From: Streptomyces albiflavescens
GTDB taxonomy: Bacteria > Actinomycetota > Actinomycetes > Streptomycetales > Streptomycetaceae
Length of the DNA: 64,000 bases
Reading direction: 5' to 3'
NCBI RefSeq assembly: GCF_014645835.1
Contig: NZ_BMMM01000019.1
Coordinates: 1 to 64,000 of the forward strand
Positions 55,587 to 64,000 of the stretch are shown piece by piece. The position numbers were made by a program, and so were the translations under genes. The notes beneath the pieces were generated by a model that saw only the letters and a list, made by a program, of their open reading frames with translations, searched no databases and had not been told where the DNA came from. Each line of letters starts with the position of its first letter. Position 1 is the stretch's first letter.

Positions 55587-55656
55587 TCCCACCGGTCCCG
55601 CCTCCAGGGCCCGCGAGTTGCGAGACCACGCTTGCCCCGCCGCACCGGCGGGACCC

Positions 55657-55750
55657 GGTCGTCACCCGGGGCACCCCGTCGCGGTGGAAGGGTTGCCTGT
55701 CAGCGGGCCGGGGCCGATCACCGCGTGACGCGGGACAACCCGCATGACGA
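55657..55750 (-). ncRNA. SAM-IV-type riboswitch, minus strand
   Basis: Read on the minus strand it begins CGTCATGCGGG and ends CGGGGTGCCCCGGGTGACGA plus CC, with GACAGGCAACCC in the core. These blocks align with the plus-strand element at 55898-55976. It lies 5' of the leader peptide and GST gene. The pyrimidine-rich region between could hold an expression platform. Confidence 0.75.
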
Positions 55751-55897
55751 GGCGCTGACAATCGTGACCGTCCTCGCCAGTGTCAGTGCGCCGTAGGAAG
55801 CCGTCAAGAAGGCCTGTCCCCGGTCTCACCACGTGGTCATTCAGGCCGGAACACGTTGACACGGGGTTCCACGCGTGCCTAACTTACGCCGCAGATC

Positions 55898-55976
55898 GGT
55901 CATGAGTGTCAGCGAAAAGCCCTGGCTCGCTGGCCGGCAACCCTCGCGACGCGGTGGGGTGCCCCAGGTGACGACC
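55898..55976 (+). ncRNA. SAM-IV-type riboswitch, plus strand
   Basis: GGTCATGAGTGTCAGCG opens the P1/P2 helices. The core CCGGCAACCC and the closing GTGGGGTGCCCCAGGTGACG plus ACC match the actinobacterial SAM-IV pattern. It lies ~60 bases before a leader peptide and ~360 before the ABC transporter operon. Confidence 0.8.
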
Positions 55977-56038
55977 GGACCGGAAGACTTTCGGTAAGCG
56001 CGAGCCGCCCACGGGCGGGACCAGTGACGGAGACGGCA

Positions 56039-56173
56039 ATGCACGCAGCTTCGAGGAAGGCCGCACGGCGGCCCCGCGGCTGCGTACTGCTGTGCGCGAA
56101 CCGCTGTGTCGATCTGCTCCGCGTCAACAGCGCCCTGTGTACCGCTTCGGGCTCTGCCCGCTGTCAAGGCTGA
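56039..56173 (+). CDS. Short Cys-containing leader peptide before the ABC transporter
   Basis: A 44-codon frame encodes a basic N terminus, then CVLLCANRCVDLLRVNSALC, the conserved VDLLRV.SALC core of actinobacterial sulfur leader peptides, and a short tail. It carries five Cys, including one after SAL. GGAG lies before ATG 56039. It may sense cysteine supply by ribosome stalling; this is inference. Confidence 0.75.
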   Translation: MHAASRKAARRPRGCVLLCANRCVDLLRVNSALCTASGSARCQG

Positions 56174-56339
56174 CGGCTCTCTGAATCCCTGACGCGCACC
56201 GCCGCCGCGGTGTGCCCTCTGCCCGCCCAGCCCCCGGTACCGGCGTCTTCCCGCTCTTCGCCTCCCGCGGCCGTCCCCGCTCTGCCGCGGTGCCGTCGCG
56301 TACGCCGCGCCCGGGGTGTCCCTCCCCGCTGGAGCCCTC

Positions 56340-57320
56340 ATGAGTGAACCCCCTGGCGCCGCCGTGTCCCTCGCCGAGGCACCGCCCGCCGACTCCCCGG
56401 CGAAGCCGCCCACAGCCCAGCGCGTGCTGCCGCTGCACAGGCCGGGCCGCTGGATCAGCACGGCCGTCGTCCTGGTCCTGGTCGCCCAGATCATCCACGG
56501 CCTGGCCACCAATCCCTTCTACCAATGGGACCGCTTCCGCTACTGGTTCCTGCGTCCCACCATCCTCGACGGCCTCGTCATCACCCTCGAAGTGGCCGCG
56601 CTCAGCGCGGTGTTGGGGCTGATGGGCGGAGTCCTGCTCGCCCTCGCCAGGCTCTCCGGGAGCCCGGTGCCGCGCGCGGTGAGCTGGGTGTACACGTGGC
56701 TCTTCCGCTCCGTACCGCTGATCGTCGTGCTGATCTTCCTGTACAACTTCAGCGCCCTGTACAAGACGTTGAGCCTCGGTGTGCCGTTCGGGCCGGCCTT
56801 CGTCAGCTTCGACGAGTCGCGGCTCGCCACCGACATGACGGTCGCCGTGATCGGCCTCAGCCTCAACGAGGCGGCGTACGCGGCCGAGGTCGTCCGCGGC
56901 GGCATCCTCTCCGTCGACCAGGGCCAGCACGAGGCGGCCGCCGCGCTGGGCCTGCCGAAGATCTATCAGTTCACCCGGATCGTCTTCCCACAGGCGCTCA
57001 GATCCATCACCCCGAACTACGTCAACCAGCTGATCGGCCTGATCAAGGGCACGTCCCTGGTGTTCTACGTGTCGTTGCTCGACCTGTTCGGCTCGGTGCA
57101 GACGATGGGCAGCACCTATCCCGGCGACATCGTGCCGCTGCTGCTGGTCGCCACCGTCTGGTATCTGATCCTCACGAGCGCCGTGTCCATCGTCCAGTTC
57201 TACGTCGAGCGGCACTTCGCCCGGGGCGCGACGCGCACCCTGCCGCCGACCCCGCTGCAGAAGGTGCGGACCGGCCTCGGTGGTCTGCGGGCCCGGCTGC
57301 GCAAGGAGGCCGCCGTATGA
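56340..57320 (+). CDS. Polar amino-acid-type ABC transporter permease
   Basis: This 326-residue permease of the HisM/GlnP type has LDGLVITLEVAALSAVLGLMGG and the EAA loop NEAAYAAEVVRGGILSVDQGQHEAAAALGL. It has an N-terminal cytoplasmic extension of ~45 residues before the first helix. ATG 56340 follows GGAG. It forms an importer with the next two genes; the riboswitch and leader suggest cystine, methionine or another sulfur compound as cargo. Confidence 0.92.
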   Translation: MSEPPGAAVSLAEAPPADSPAKPPTAQRVLPLHRPGRWISTAVVLVLVAQIIHGLATNPFYQWDRFRYWFLRPTILDGLVITLEVAALSAVLGLMGGVLLALARLSGSPVPRAVSWVYTWLFRSVPLIVVLIFLYNFSALYKTLSLGVPFGPAFVSFDESRLATDMTVAVIGLSLNEAAYAAEVVRGGILSVDQGQHEAAAALGLPKIYQFTRIVFPQALRSITPNYVNQLIGLIKGTSLVFYVSLLDLFGSVQTMGSTYPGDIVPLLLVATVWYLILTSAVSIVQFYVERHFARGATRTLPPTPLQKVRTGLGGLRARLRKEAAV

Positions 57321-58105
57321 CCACCGTCCAGACCCCTGACACGCGTCCCGCCGCCCTTGAGATCCATGACGTGCACAAGTGGTACGGCGCCCACCGGGTG
57401 CTCGACGGCGTCGATCTGACGGTGCGGCCCGGCGAGGTCACCGTCATCCTCGGCCCGTCCGGCTCCGGCAAGTCGACACTGCTGCGGGTCATCAACCACC
57501 TGGAGAAGCCCGAGATCGGGTACGTCAGCGTCAACGGTGAGCTGATCGGCGTACGACGGCATGGCGACCGGCTCAAGGAACTCGGTGAGCGAGCCATCCT
57601 GACCCAACGCGGCCGGATCGGCTTCGTCTTCCAGAACTTCAACCTCTTCCCGCACCTGACCGTCCTCGACAACGTCGCCGCCGCGCCCGTGGCCACCGGA
57701 AAGCTGACCAAGCCCGAGGCCCAGGAGCTGGCGCGCGAACTGCTCGGCCGCGTGGGCCTGGGAGAGAAGACCGGCGCCTACCCGCGCCACCTGTCCGGCG
57801 GCCAGCAGCAGCGCGTGGCCATCGCGCGCGCCCTCGCGCTGCGCCCCGGCATCATCCTGTTCGACGAGCCCACCTCGGCGCTCGACCCCGAACTCGTCGG
57901 CGAAGTCCTGGCCGTCATCAAGGACCTGGCGAGCAGCGGCACCACCCTCGTCATCGTCACCCACGAGATCGGCTTCGCCCGCGAGGTCGCCGACCGGATC
58001 GTCTTCATCGACGGTGGCCGCGTCGTCGAACAGGGCCCGCCTGCCCAGGTGTTGGACCACCCACAGCACGAGCGGACCCGAGACTTCCTCAGCAAGGTGC
58101 TCTGA
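57317..58105 (+). CDS. Polar amino-acid-type ABC transporter ATPase
   Basis: This 262-residue ATPase has Walker A LGPSGSGKSTLLRV, signature LSGGQQQRVAIARALAL and Walker B IILFDEPTSALDPE. It starts within the permease stop (ATGA). Confidence 0.95.
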   Translation: MTTVQTPDTRPAALEIHDVHKWYGAHRVLDGVDLTVRPGEVTVILGPSGSGKSTLLRVINHLEKPEIGYVSVNGELIGVRRHGDRLKELGERAILTQRGRIGFVFQNFNLFPHLTVLDNVAAAPVATGKLTKPEAQELARELLGRVGLGEKTGAYPRHLSGGQQQRVAIARALALRPGIILFDEPTSALDPELVGEVLAVIKDLASSGTTLVIVTHEIGFAREVADRIVFIDGGRVVEQGPPAQVLDHPQHERTRDFLSKVL

Positions 58106-58167
58106 GCGGCGCCTTCCCCCTTGCCACGTCACCGCAGTCACACCCTCACCCAGCGACAAGGACAGCC

Positions 58168-59187
58168 ATGCCTACGCACATCTCTCGACGCAGCCTGATC
58201 CGCGGCATCACCGCGGCGACCGCCGTTGCCTCACTGGCCGCCGGGCTCGGGGCCTGCGGGGGCGACAGCGACGCCGCAGCCACGACCGACACCGCGGGCA
58301 CGGTGACCGTGGGACAGCTGTCCAACGGGGCCGCCCGTCAGACCGGGTTGAAGGTCTCCGAGGTGAAGTCGATCAGCGCCGAGCTGCCCGCGTCGGTGCG
58401 CAGGAGCGGCAAGCTGGAGATCGGCGTCGGCGCCCTGCCGGACGGCTTCCCGCCCCTGGCGTACATCGGCTCGGACCAGAAGACCCTCACCGGAGCGGAA
58501 CCCGACTTCGGCCGCCTGGTCGCCGCGGTTCTCGGTCTGAAGCCGGAACTGAAGAACTCGACCTGGGAGAACATGTTCGTCGGCATCGACAGTGGCAAGG
58601 TCGACGTGGCCTTCGCCAACATCACCGACACCGAGGAGCGCAAGAAGAAGTACGACTTCGCCTCCTACCGGAAGGACAACGTCGGCTTCGAGGTGCTCAA
58701 GAAGAGCACGTGGAACTTCGACGGCGACTACGAGAACCTCGCCGGCAAGACCGTCGCCGTCGACAACGGCACCAATCAGGAGAAGATCCTCCTCGAATGG
58801 CAGACCAGGCTCAAGAAGGAGGGCAAGCAGCTCACCGTCAAGCATTTCGCGAGCAAGAACAGCACCTACCTGGCACTGACCGGCGGAAAGATCGACGCGT
58901 ACTTCGCCGCCAACCCCGGTGTCGCCTACCACGTCACGCAGACGGCCACCTCGCCGAACCCGACGCGCAGCGCGGGCACGTTCTCCGGAGCCGGCGTGTC
59001 GCTGCAGGGCCTGATCGCGGCGACCACGAAGAAGGACAGCGGAGTGGCCAAGCCGGTCGCCGACGCGATCAACTACCTGATCGAGAACGGCCAGTATGCC
59101 AAGTGGCTGTCCGCCTGGAACCTCTCCAACGAGGCCGTCTCCAAGGCCGAGGTCAACCCGGCCGGCCTGCCGCTCGACAACTCCTGA
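58168..59187 (+). CDS. Amino-acid-type ABC transporter substrate-binding lipoprotein
   Basis: This 339-residue periplasmic-type binding protein has a twin-Arg-like signal (SRRSLIRG) and lipobox LGAC. The mature part shows GKLEIGVGALPDGFPPLAYIG, ENMFVGIDSGKVDVAFANITDTEERKK and TVAVDNGTNQEKILLEWQ, the family 3 binding-protein layout. It completes the importer. Confidence 0.93.
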   Translation: MPTHISRRSLIRGITAATAVASLAAGLGACGGDSDAAATTDTAGTVTVGQLSNGAARQTGLKVSEVKSISAELPASVRRSGKLEIGVGALPDGFPPLAYIGSDQKTLTGAEPDFGRLVAAVLGLKPELKNSTWENMFVGIDSGKVDVAFANITDTEERKKKYDFASYRKDNVGFEVLKKSTWNFDGDYENLAGKTVAVDNGTNQEKILLEWQTRLKKEGKQLTVKHFASKNSTYLALTGGKIDAYFAANPGVAYHVTQTATSPNPTRSAGTFSGAGVSLQGLIAATTKKDSGVAKPVADAINYLIENGQYAKWLSAWNLSNEAVSKAEVNPAGLPLDNS

Positions 59188-59198
59188 CCTTCCGCCCT

Positions 59199-59231
59199 CC
59201 GGACTCCACCGCCGTCGGTCGGGGAGTCCGG
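59199..59231 (+). terminator. Terminator after the ABC transporter operon
   Basis: CCGGACTCC (59199-59207) pairs with GGAGTCCGG (59223-59231), 12 bases after the binding-protein stop. A separate leader and transcript then begin downstream. Confidence 0.6.
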
Positions 59232-59392
59232 TGGCCGGTCGCCCGCCCGCGCCCCGTCACGGAGACCCGCGCTCGTAGGGTGCGCCACCGTACGAACTTC
59301 GTCCTGGTGCGAACTCCTGGGCCGCGGTCGGAAGAAACGGCAGCGCCGTGCCGTTGTCCTGCTTGAAGCCGAACTCCGTGGAGGTGATGGAC

Positions 59393-59509
59393 ATGCTCAG
59401 CACGTCCCGCCTTCCCGTGAGCGAGCTCGCGCCGCGCCGCCACGTGCGCCTGCACACCCGGCCGCACATCGATCTGCTGCGCGTGGCCGGCGCGCTCTGT
59501 CGCTCCTGA
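59393..59509 (+). CDS. Short Cys-containing leader peptide before the monooxygenase genes
   Basis: A 38-codon frame ends RPHIDLLRVAGALCRS, the conserved sulfur-leader core with a penultimate-region Cys. GGAGG lies eight bases before ATG 59393. It is 110 bases before the flavin monooxygenase gene at 59619. No riboswitch was recognised in front of this leader. Confidence 0.75.
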   Translation: MLSTSRLPVSELAPRRHVRLHTRPHIDLLRVAGALCRS

Positions 59510-59618
59510 CTTTCCCCCAACCTCTGGCCCGGGGGATCCCTTTCGCTGCGCTCCCCAGCCGCCGGACCCTCCCGGACGGGCGGCGATCTCGTACGGACCT
59601 CCAGGAAGGCGCACACTC

Positions 59619-60842
59619 GTGTCCCCATCCAGCTCTTCCCCTCTGCACCTCGCCGTCGCGCTCGACGGCGCCGGCTGGCATCCGGCCGCGTGGCGCGATC
59701 CGGTGGCCCGCCCCCGGGAGCTGCTCACCGCCGCCTACTGGAGCGACCTGGTCGCCGAGGCCGAGCGCGGGCTGCTCGACTTCGTGACGATCGAGGACGC
59801 GCTCGGGCTCCAGTCCTCGCACGTCACCGAACCCGACCGGCGGACGGACCAGGTACGCGGACGCCTCGATGCCGTCCTCATCGCGGCCCGCGTCGCGCCA
59901 TTGACCAGCCACATAGGCCTGGTGCCGACGGTGGTGGCCACTCACACGGAGCCTTTCCACATCTCCAAGGCGATCGCCACCCTCGACTATGTGAGCACCG
60001 GCCGCGCGGGCGTCAGGGTGCAGGTGTCGGCGCGCGCGAGCGAGGCCGCGCACTTCGGCCGTCGTACCGTCCCCCCGTTCCGTTTCGAGGACCTGGAGAG
60101 CCCGTCCGTCAGGGAGTTGGGCGTCGAGCTCTTCGACGAGGCCGCCGACTACGTCGAGGTGGTGCGCCGCCTGTGGGACAGCTGGGAGGACGACGCGGAG
60201 ATCCGGGACGAGACCACCGGCCGCTTCATCGACCGCGACAAGCTGCACTACATCGACTTCGAGGGCAGGCACTTCAGCGTCAAGGGCCCCTCGATCACCC
60301 CCCGCCCGCCGCAGGGCCAGCCACTGGTCACCGCGCTGGCCCATGAGACGGGGACGGGCGCGCCGTTCCGGCTGGTGGGGCGCTCCGCCGATCTCGGATA
60401 CGTCACTCCGCACGACGCCGAACAGGCACGCGCCGTCGTCGCCGCGGTCCGCGTCGCACAGGACGCGGCCGGGCGTGCCACGGAGCCGCTGCACCTCTTC
60501 GGTGACCTCGTGGTGTTCCTGGACGACGACGCCGCTGTCGCGGTGGCGCGCCGGGAACGTCTCGACTCCCTCACGGGTCACCCGTACACCAGCGACGCGC
60601 GGATCTTCACCGGAACACCCGTCCAACTGGCCGATCTGCTCCAGAACTTGGGACAGGCCGGGCTGTCCGGCTTCCGGCTGCGCCCCGCCGTCATCGGCCA
60701 CGACCTCCCGGCCATCACGCGCGGCCTGGTTCCCGAACTCCAGCGTCGCGGCGCCTTCCGGGAGTCGTACGAGGCCGACACCCTGCGCGGGCTGCTGGGG
60801 CTCGCGCGCCCCGCCAACCGCTACGCCGCCACCACCGTCTGA
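59619..60842 (+). CDS. LLM-class flavin-dependent monooxygenase 1
   Basis: This 407-residue luciferase-like TIM-barrel protein shows HLAVALDGAGWHPAAW, LDFVTIEDALGLQSS, TEPFHISKAIATLDYVSTGRAGV and VEVVRRLWDSWEDDA. GTG 59619 follows GGAAGG. With a reduced flavin supplied elsewhere, such enzymes cleave C-S or other bonds. It is followed by a second monooxygenase after 20 bases. Confidence 0.9.
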   Translation: MSPSSSSPLHLAVALDGAGWHPAAWRDPVARPRELLTAAYWSDLVAEAERGLLDFVTIEDALGLQSSHVTEPDRRTDQVRGRLDAVLIAARVAPLTSHIGLVPTVVATHTEPFHISKAIATLDYVSTGRAGVRVQVSARASEAAHFGRRTVPPFRFEDLESPSVRELGVELFDEAADYVEVVRRLWDSWEDDAEIRDETTGRFIDRDKLHYIDFEGRHFSVKGPSITPRPPQGQPLVTALAHETGTGAPFRLVGRSADLGYVTPHDAEQARAVVAAVRVAQDAAGRATEPLHLFGDLVVFLDDDAAVAVARRERLDSLTGHPYTSDARIFTGTPVQLADLLQNLGQAGLSGFRLRPAVIGHDLPAITRGLVPELQRRGAFRESYEADTLRGLLGLARPANRYAATTV

Positions 60843-60862
60843 GCCGGAGGGACCCTACGACC

Positions 60863-62239
60863 ATGAGCAAGCCGCTGAAGCAGATCCATCTGGCCGCCCA
60901 TTTCCCCGGCGTGAACAACACCACCGTATGGAGCGACCCGAAGGCCGGCAGCCACATCGAGTTCCGTTCCTTCGCGCACTTCGCGCGGACCGCCGAACGC
61001 GCCAAGTTCGATTTCCTGTTCCTCGCCGAGGGACTACGGCTGCGGGAACAGGGCGGCAAAATCTACGACTTGGACGTCGTGGGTCGGCCCGACACCTTCA
61101 CGATCCTCACCGCGCTCGCCGCCGTCACCGAACACCTCGGTCTCACCGGCACCATCAACTCCACCTTCAACGAGCCGTACGAGGTGGCCCGCCAGTTCGC
61201 GAGCCTCGACCACCTCTCCGGCGGGCGAGCCGCGTGGAACGTCGTCACCTCCTGGGACGCCTTCACCGGTGAGAACTTCCGACGCGGTGGCTTCCTCCCG
61301 CAGGAGGAGCGGTACTCCCGGGCCAGGGAGTTCCTCACCACCGCTCACGAGCTCTTCGACTCGTGGCACGGCGACGAGATCGTCGCCGACCAGGAGAGCG
61401 GCACCTTCCTGCGCGACGCGAAGGCCGGAGCCTTCGTGCACAAGGGGCAGCACTTCGACATCGAGGGGCAGTTCAACGTCCCGCGCAGCCCACAGGGCCG
61501 GCCGGTGGTCTTCCAGGCGGGCGACTCCGACGAGGGCCGCGAGTTCGCCGCCTCCCACGCCGACGCGATCTTCAGCCGGTACAGCACGCTCGCGGAAGGC
61601 CAGGCGTTCTACACGGACGTCAAGGGCCGCCTGGCGCGTCACGGCCGCAGCCGCGATCAGCTGCTGATCCTGCCCGCCGCGACCTTCGTCCTCGCGGACA
61701 CCGACGCCGAGGCGCAGGAGCGTGCCCGCGAGGTACGCCGACAGCAGGTCAGTGGCGCCACCGCCATCAAGCACCTGGAGTTCGTCTGGAACCGCGACCT
61801 GTCCGCGTACGACCCGGACGGCCCGCTCCCCGACATCGATCCCGACCTCGGCGAGCACACCATCGCGCGCGGCCGCGCACAGGTGCGCATGTACCGCGAC
61901 CCGCTGGCCACCGCCCGGGAGTGGCGGGAGCGGGCCGCGGCCAACAACTGGTCGATCCGGGACCTGGTCATCGAGACCGGCAACCGGCAGTCCTTCGTCG
62001 GCTCCCCGGCCACCGTCGCCGAGACCATCGACTCCTTCGTCCAGGCCGACGCCGCCGACGGTTTCATCCTCGTCCCGCACATCACCCCGGGGGGACTCGA
62101 CGGCTTCGCCGACACCGTGGTCCCGCTGCTCCAGGAGCGCGGGGTCTTCCGCACGGAGTACGAGGGCACTACTCTGCGCGATCACCTCGGCCTGGCTCAT
62201 CCCGACGCGAGCGCGCCGGGCGAACGGGTCGCGTCATGA
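60863..62239 (+). CDS. NtaA/SnaA/DszA-family FMN-dependent monooxygenase 2
   Basis: This 458-residue luciferase-like enzyme has the family blocks IHLAAHFPGVNNTTVW, FDFLFLAEGLRLRE, TFNEPYEVARQFASLDHLSGGRAAWNVVTS and GRPVVFQAGDSDEGREFAA. Members oxidise sulfones, sulfonates, EDTA/NTA or streptogramins. Here the sulfur-type leader and neighbouring importer favour an organosulfur substrate. No flavin reductase gene is seen in the window. Confidence 0.92.
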   Translation: MSKPLKQIHLAAHFPGVNNTTVWSDPKAGSHIEFRSFAHFARTAERAKFDFLFLAEGLRLREQGGKIYDLDVVGRPDTFTILTALAAVTEHLGLTGTINSTFNEPYEVARQFASLDHLSGGRAAWNVVTSWDAFTGENFRRGGFLPQEERYSRAREFLTTAHELFDSWHGDEIVADQESGTFLRDAKAGAFVHKGQHFDIEGQFNVPRSPQGRPVVFQAGDSDEGREFAASHADAIFSRYSTLAEGQAFYTDVKGRLARHGRSRDQLLILPAATFVLADTDAEAQERAREVRRQQVSGATAIKHLEFVWNRDLSAYDPDGPLPDIDPDLGEHTIARGRAQVRMYRDPLATAREWRERAAANNWSIRDLVIETGNRQSFVGSPATVAETIDSFVQADAADGFILVPHITPGGLDGFADTVVPLLQERGVFRTEYEGTTLRDHLGLAHPDASAPGERVAS

Positions 62240-62275
62240 AGGGGCCACGCGGGGCTTCTTGTGAGGGAGGGCAGT

Positions 62276-63013
62276 ATGAGGCGATCGGCCCGGGCTGCCG
62301 TGGTGCTCCTCTGCGCCGGACTGCCGGCGCTGGGGGCCTGCGGTGACGGCGACACCGGCGCCAGGGCGACGAAGTCGGCCACGGCAGAGGCCACGGCCAA
62401 CGACTTCGGGTGTCTGGCGGGCAAACAGCTCAAGCACTCGATGACCTTCAAGGACACCGAGGGCAGCGACGTTGACGGCTACGAGACGGGCACCGGCACC
62501 ACCGGCATCGTCCTGTCCCACCAGTCGAACAACGACGTCTGCTCCTGGATCCCGTCCGCCGACGAACTCGCCGCGGCCGGCTACCGGGTGCTCGCCGTCA
62601 ACAGCAACTCCTCCGAAGTACCGGAGATTGAGGGTGCCGCGGCCCGGCTGCGGAGCGAAGGAGCGAAGAAGATCCTTCTGATGGGTGCCTCGAAGGGAGG
62701 CACCGCCTCCCTCGTCGCCGCCTCGAAGATCGAGCCGGCCGTCGCGGCGGTGGTGTCGCTCTCGGGTCCGGGCCTCTACAGCGACATGGACGCCACCAAG
62801 GCGGTCCCGGACCTGACCATGCCCGTCTACTTCCTCGCCGCGGCGGGCGACGGGCAGTTCGCCCAGGACGCCAAGGATCTCGACAAGCTGGCGAGGAAGT
62901 CCCACGGCGAAAAGCTGAAGATGGTCTCGGGCGCCGCCCATGGAAGCGACATCCTGCTGCAACAACCGTCCGTCTGGGACGAGGTCAAGGTCTTCCTCAA
63001 GACGTACGGCTGA
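62276..63013 (+). CDS. Lipoprotein alpha/beta hydrolase
   Basis: This 245-residue protein has a signal peptide with lipobox LGAC. The mature domain is an alpha/beta hydrolase: GIVLSHQSNNDVCSW (oxyanion region), the nucleophile motif LMGASKGGTAS, and His in SGAAHGSDIL. GGGAGGG precedes ATG 62276. It resembles dienelactone-hydrolase-like secreted esterases. The link to the monooxygenase operon is only positional. Confidence 0.88.
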   Translation: MRRSARAAVVLLCAGLPALGACGDGDTGARATKSATAEATANDFGCLAGKQLKHSMTFKDTEGSDVDGYETGTGTTGIVLSHQSNNDVCSWIPSADELAAAGYRVLAVNSNSSEVPEIEGAAARLRSEGAKKILLMGASKGGTASLVAASKIEPAVAAVVSLSGPGLYSDMDATKAVPDLTMPVYFLAAAGDGQFAQDAKDLDKLARKSHGEKLKMVSGAAHGSDILLQQPSVWDEVKVFLKTYG

Positions 63014-63104
63014 CCTCGGCCGTCCGGTGACCACCAAAGACGCCCGTCCTTCACCTATCGGGGTGAACAACGCCGCACCCGCCGACCGGATACGTACACA
63101 TATC

Positions 63105-63143
63105 GGCCGGTCCTGCCGACGATGATCGTCGGCGGGACCGGCC
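63105..63143. terminator. Strong hairpin terminator
   Basis: A ~19-base stem (63105-63123 with ~63125-63143) with one mismatch follows the hydrolase gene and precedes the next start at 63183. Confidence 0.8.
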
Positions 63144-63182
63144 GGTCTCCGCCCTCGCGCACACACGTACCGAGGTGGAGAC

Positions 63183-64000
63183 ATGCGCAGCACGCGCGGA
63201 CGACGCACAGGGCACCGGCTCCTCGCGCTGCTGACGGGCTGTCTGCTGCTGGGGACCGGCGGCACGTTGCCCGCGCTCGCGGCCGCGCCGCTCCGGGCCG
63301 ACCAGTCGACGATCTCGGTCGACAGCTTCCGTACCGGCTGGGACCAGAACGAACCCGGCCTGGCGCCCTCCCAGGTGTCGAGCTCCGACTTCGGCCAGCA
63401 GTTCTCCACCGCGGTGGACGGTCAGGTCTACGCCCAGCCGTTGGTGGCGGGCAAGACGGTCATCGCGGCCACTGAGAACGCGAAGGTGTACGGGCTCGAC
63501 TCGGCGTCCGGGAAGATCAACTGGACCAAGAACCTGGGCGCGCCCTGGCCGGCCTCGGCGATCGGCTGCGGGGACCTGGTGCCCAACTTCGGGGTGACCT
63601 CGACACCCGTGCGCGACCCGGCCACCAACACGGTCTACCTCACCGCGAAGATCAACGACGGTGCCGATGTCCAGCACCCCAACTGGTACGTCCACGCGCT
63701 CGACGCCACGACCGGCGCCGAGCGCAGCGGCTGGCCGGTGAAGGTGCAGGGCGCACCGGTCAACGACCCCAGCCACCCGTTCAACCCGTTCACCGCCGCC
63801 CAGCGCCCCGGCCTGCTCCTGATGGGCGGGTCCATCTACATCGCGTTCGCCTCGCACTGCGACATCGGCCCGTACGTCGGCTATGTCCTCGGCGTCAACA
63901 CCACGACCCGCAACACCACGCTGTGGGCCACCGAGGACTCCGCCGCCAACGGCAAGGCCGGCATCTGGATGAGCGGCGGCGGTCTTGTCTCAGACGGGCC
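63183..64000 (+). CDS. Secreted PQQ-type beta-propeller repeat protein, 3'-truncated by window edge
   Basis: The first ~272 residues show a Sec signal peptide (RRTGHRLLALLTGCLLL...LAAAP), then repeated beta-propeller blades: DGQVYAQPLVAGKTVIAATENAKVYGLDSASGKINW, NTVYLTAKINDG...WYVHALDATTGAE and GGSIYIAFASHCD. This is the pattern of PQQ-binding-like repeat proteins. AGGTGGAG precedes ATG 63183. The frame is open to the window end. It is probably extracellular; whether it is an enzyme or a binding propeller cannot be told. Confidence 0.85.
   Translation, partial: MRSTRGRRTGHRLLALLTGCLLLGTGGTLPALAAAPLRADQSTISVDSFRTGWDQNEPGLAPSQVSSSDFGQQFSTAVDGQVYAQPLVAGKTVIAATENAKVYGLDSASGKINWTKNLGAPWPASAIGCGDLVPNFGVTSTPVRDPATNTVYLTAKINDGADVQHPNWYVHALDATTGAERSGWPVKVQGAPVNDPSHPFNPFTAAQRPGLLLMGGSIYIAFASHCDIGPYVGYVLGVNTTTRNTTLWATEDSAANGKAGIWMSGGGLVSDG

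Overview
This 64 kb window is high-GC actinomycete DNA and almost certainly Streptomyces. The evidence is strong third-position GC bias, GTG and TTG starts, a complete conservon (cvnABCD-type) operon, DUF6233, DUF2848 and DUF742 proteins, SAM-IV-type riboswitches and the short actinobacterial HIDLLR-type leader peptides. Both ends cut genes: a CoA-transferase at the left and a secreted beta-propeller protein at the right.

Region 1 (1-25.4 kb) is an oxalate-use island. Oxalate would enter through an OFA-family antiporter (12206-13621) and be activated by an oxalate-CoA-ligase-like enzyme (20413-22005) or by formyl-CoA transferases (24115-25371, plus a second partial copy at the left edge). Oxalyl-CoA is decarboxylated by Oxc (22274-24025). 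Formate is oxidised by a four-subunit NAD-linked FdsGBAD formate dehydrogenase (6923-12039) and perhaps by a separate YdeP-like molybdoenzyme (1073-3358). MoaA contributes to the molybdenum cofactor and a beta-carbonic anhydrase may handle the CO2. PntAB can turn NADH into NADPH. A PanE/ApbA-family reductase in the same regulon is a good candidate for an oxalyl-CoA reductase making glyoxylate. Two operator families tie this together. A LysR-type box (GATAG-N7-YTATC) occurs once before the YdeP-like gene and twice in the ligase/oxc divergent promoter. A GntR-type box (GCATAC-n-GTATGC and variants) occurs before the carbonic anhydrase, the fds operon, the antiporter, the reductase and the two paralogous gntR genes.

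Region 2 (25.4-37.5 kb) is a patchwork of accessory DNA. It holds an orphan double-glycine-leader peptide, small membrane proteins, DUF6233, a truncated Ku gene joined to an IS fragment, katG between inverted IS remnants, a GNAT enzyme, a MerB-like/AraC pair, a tyrosine-patterned secreted protein, a decayed integrase and the 3' half of a tRNA-Arg.

Region 3 (37.5-45 kb) has a GntR-controlled catabolic locus (PAS protein, DUF2848, MHS transporter, nitrilase-type amidohydrolase, cupin) with triplicated repeats around its operator and a MITE at the end of its gntR. It is followed by a TetR/MFS efflux pair with twin operators.

Region 4 (45-54.2 kb) contains an osmoprotectant-type ABC transporter whose binding-protein gene is split from its other genes by a conservon, then an AlkA-type glycosylase.

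Region 5 (54.4-63 kb) is a sulfur-acquisition locus. Two divergent SAM-IV-type riboswitches and three short leader peptides precede a GST-family gene, an amino-acid-type ABC transporter and two flavin monooxygenases of the kind that release sulfur from organosulfur compounds. A lipoprotein hydrolase and the start of a secreted repeat protein close the window.
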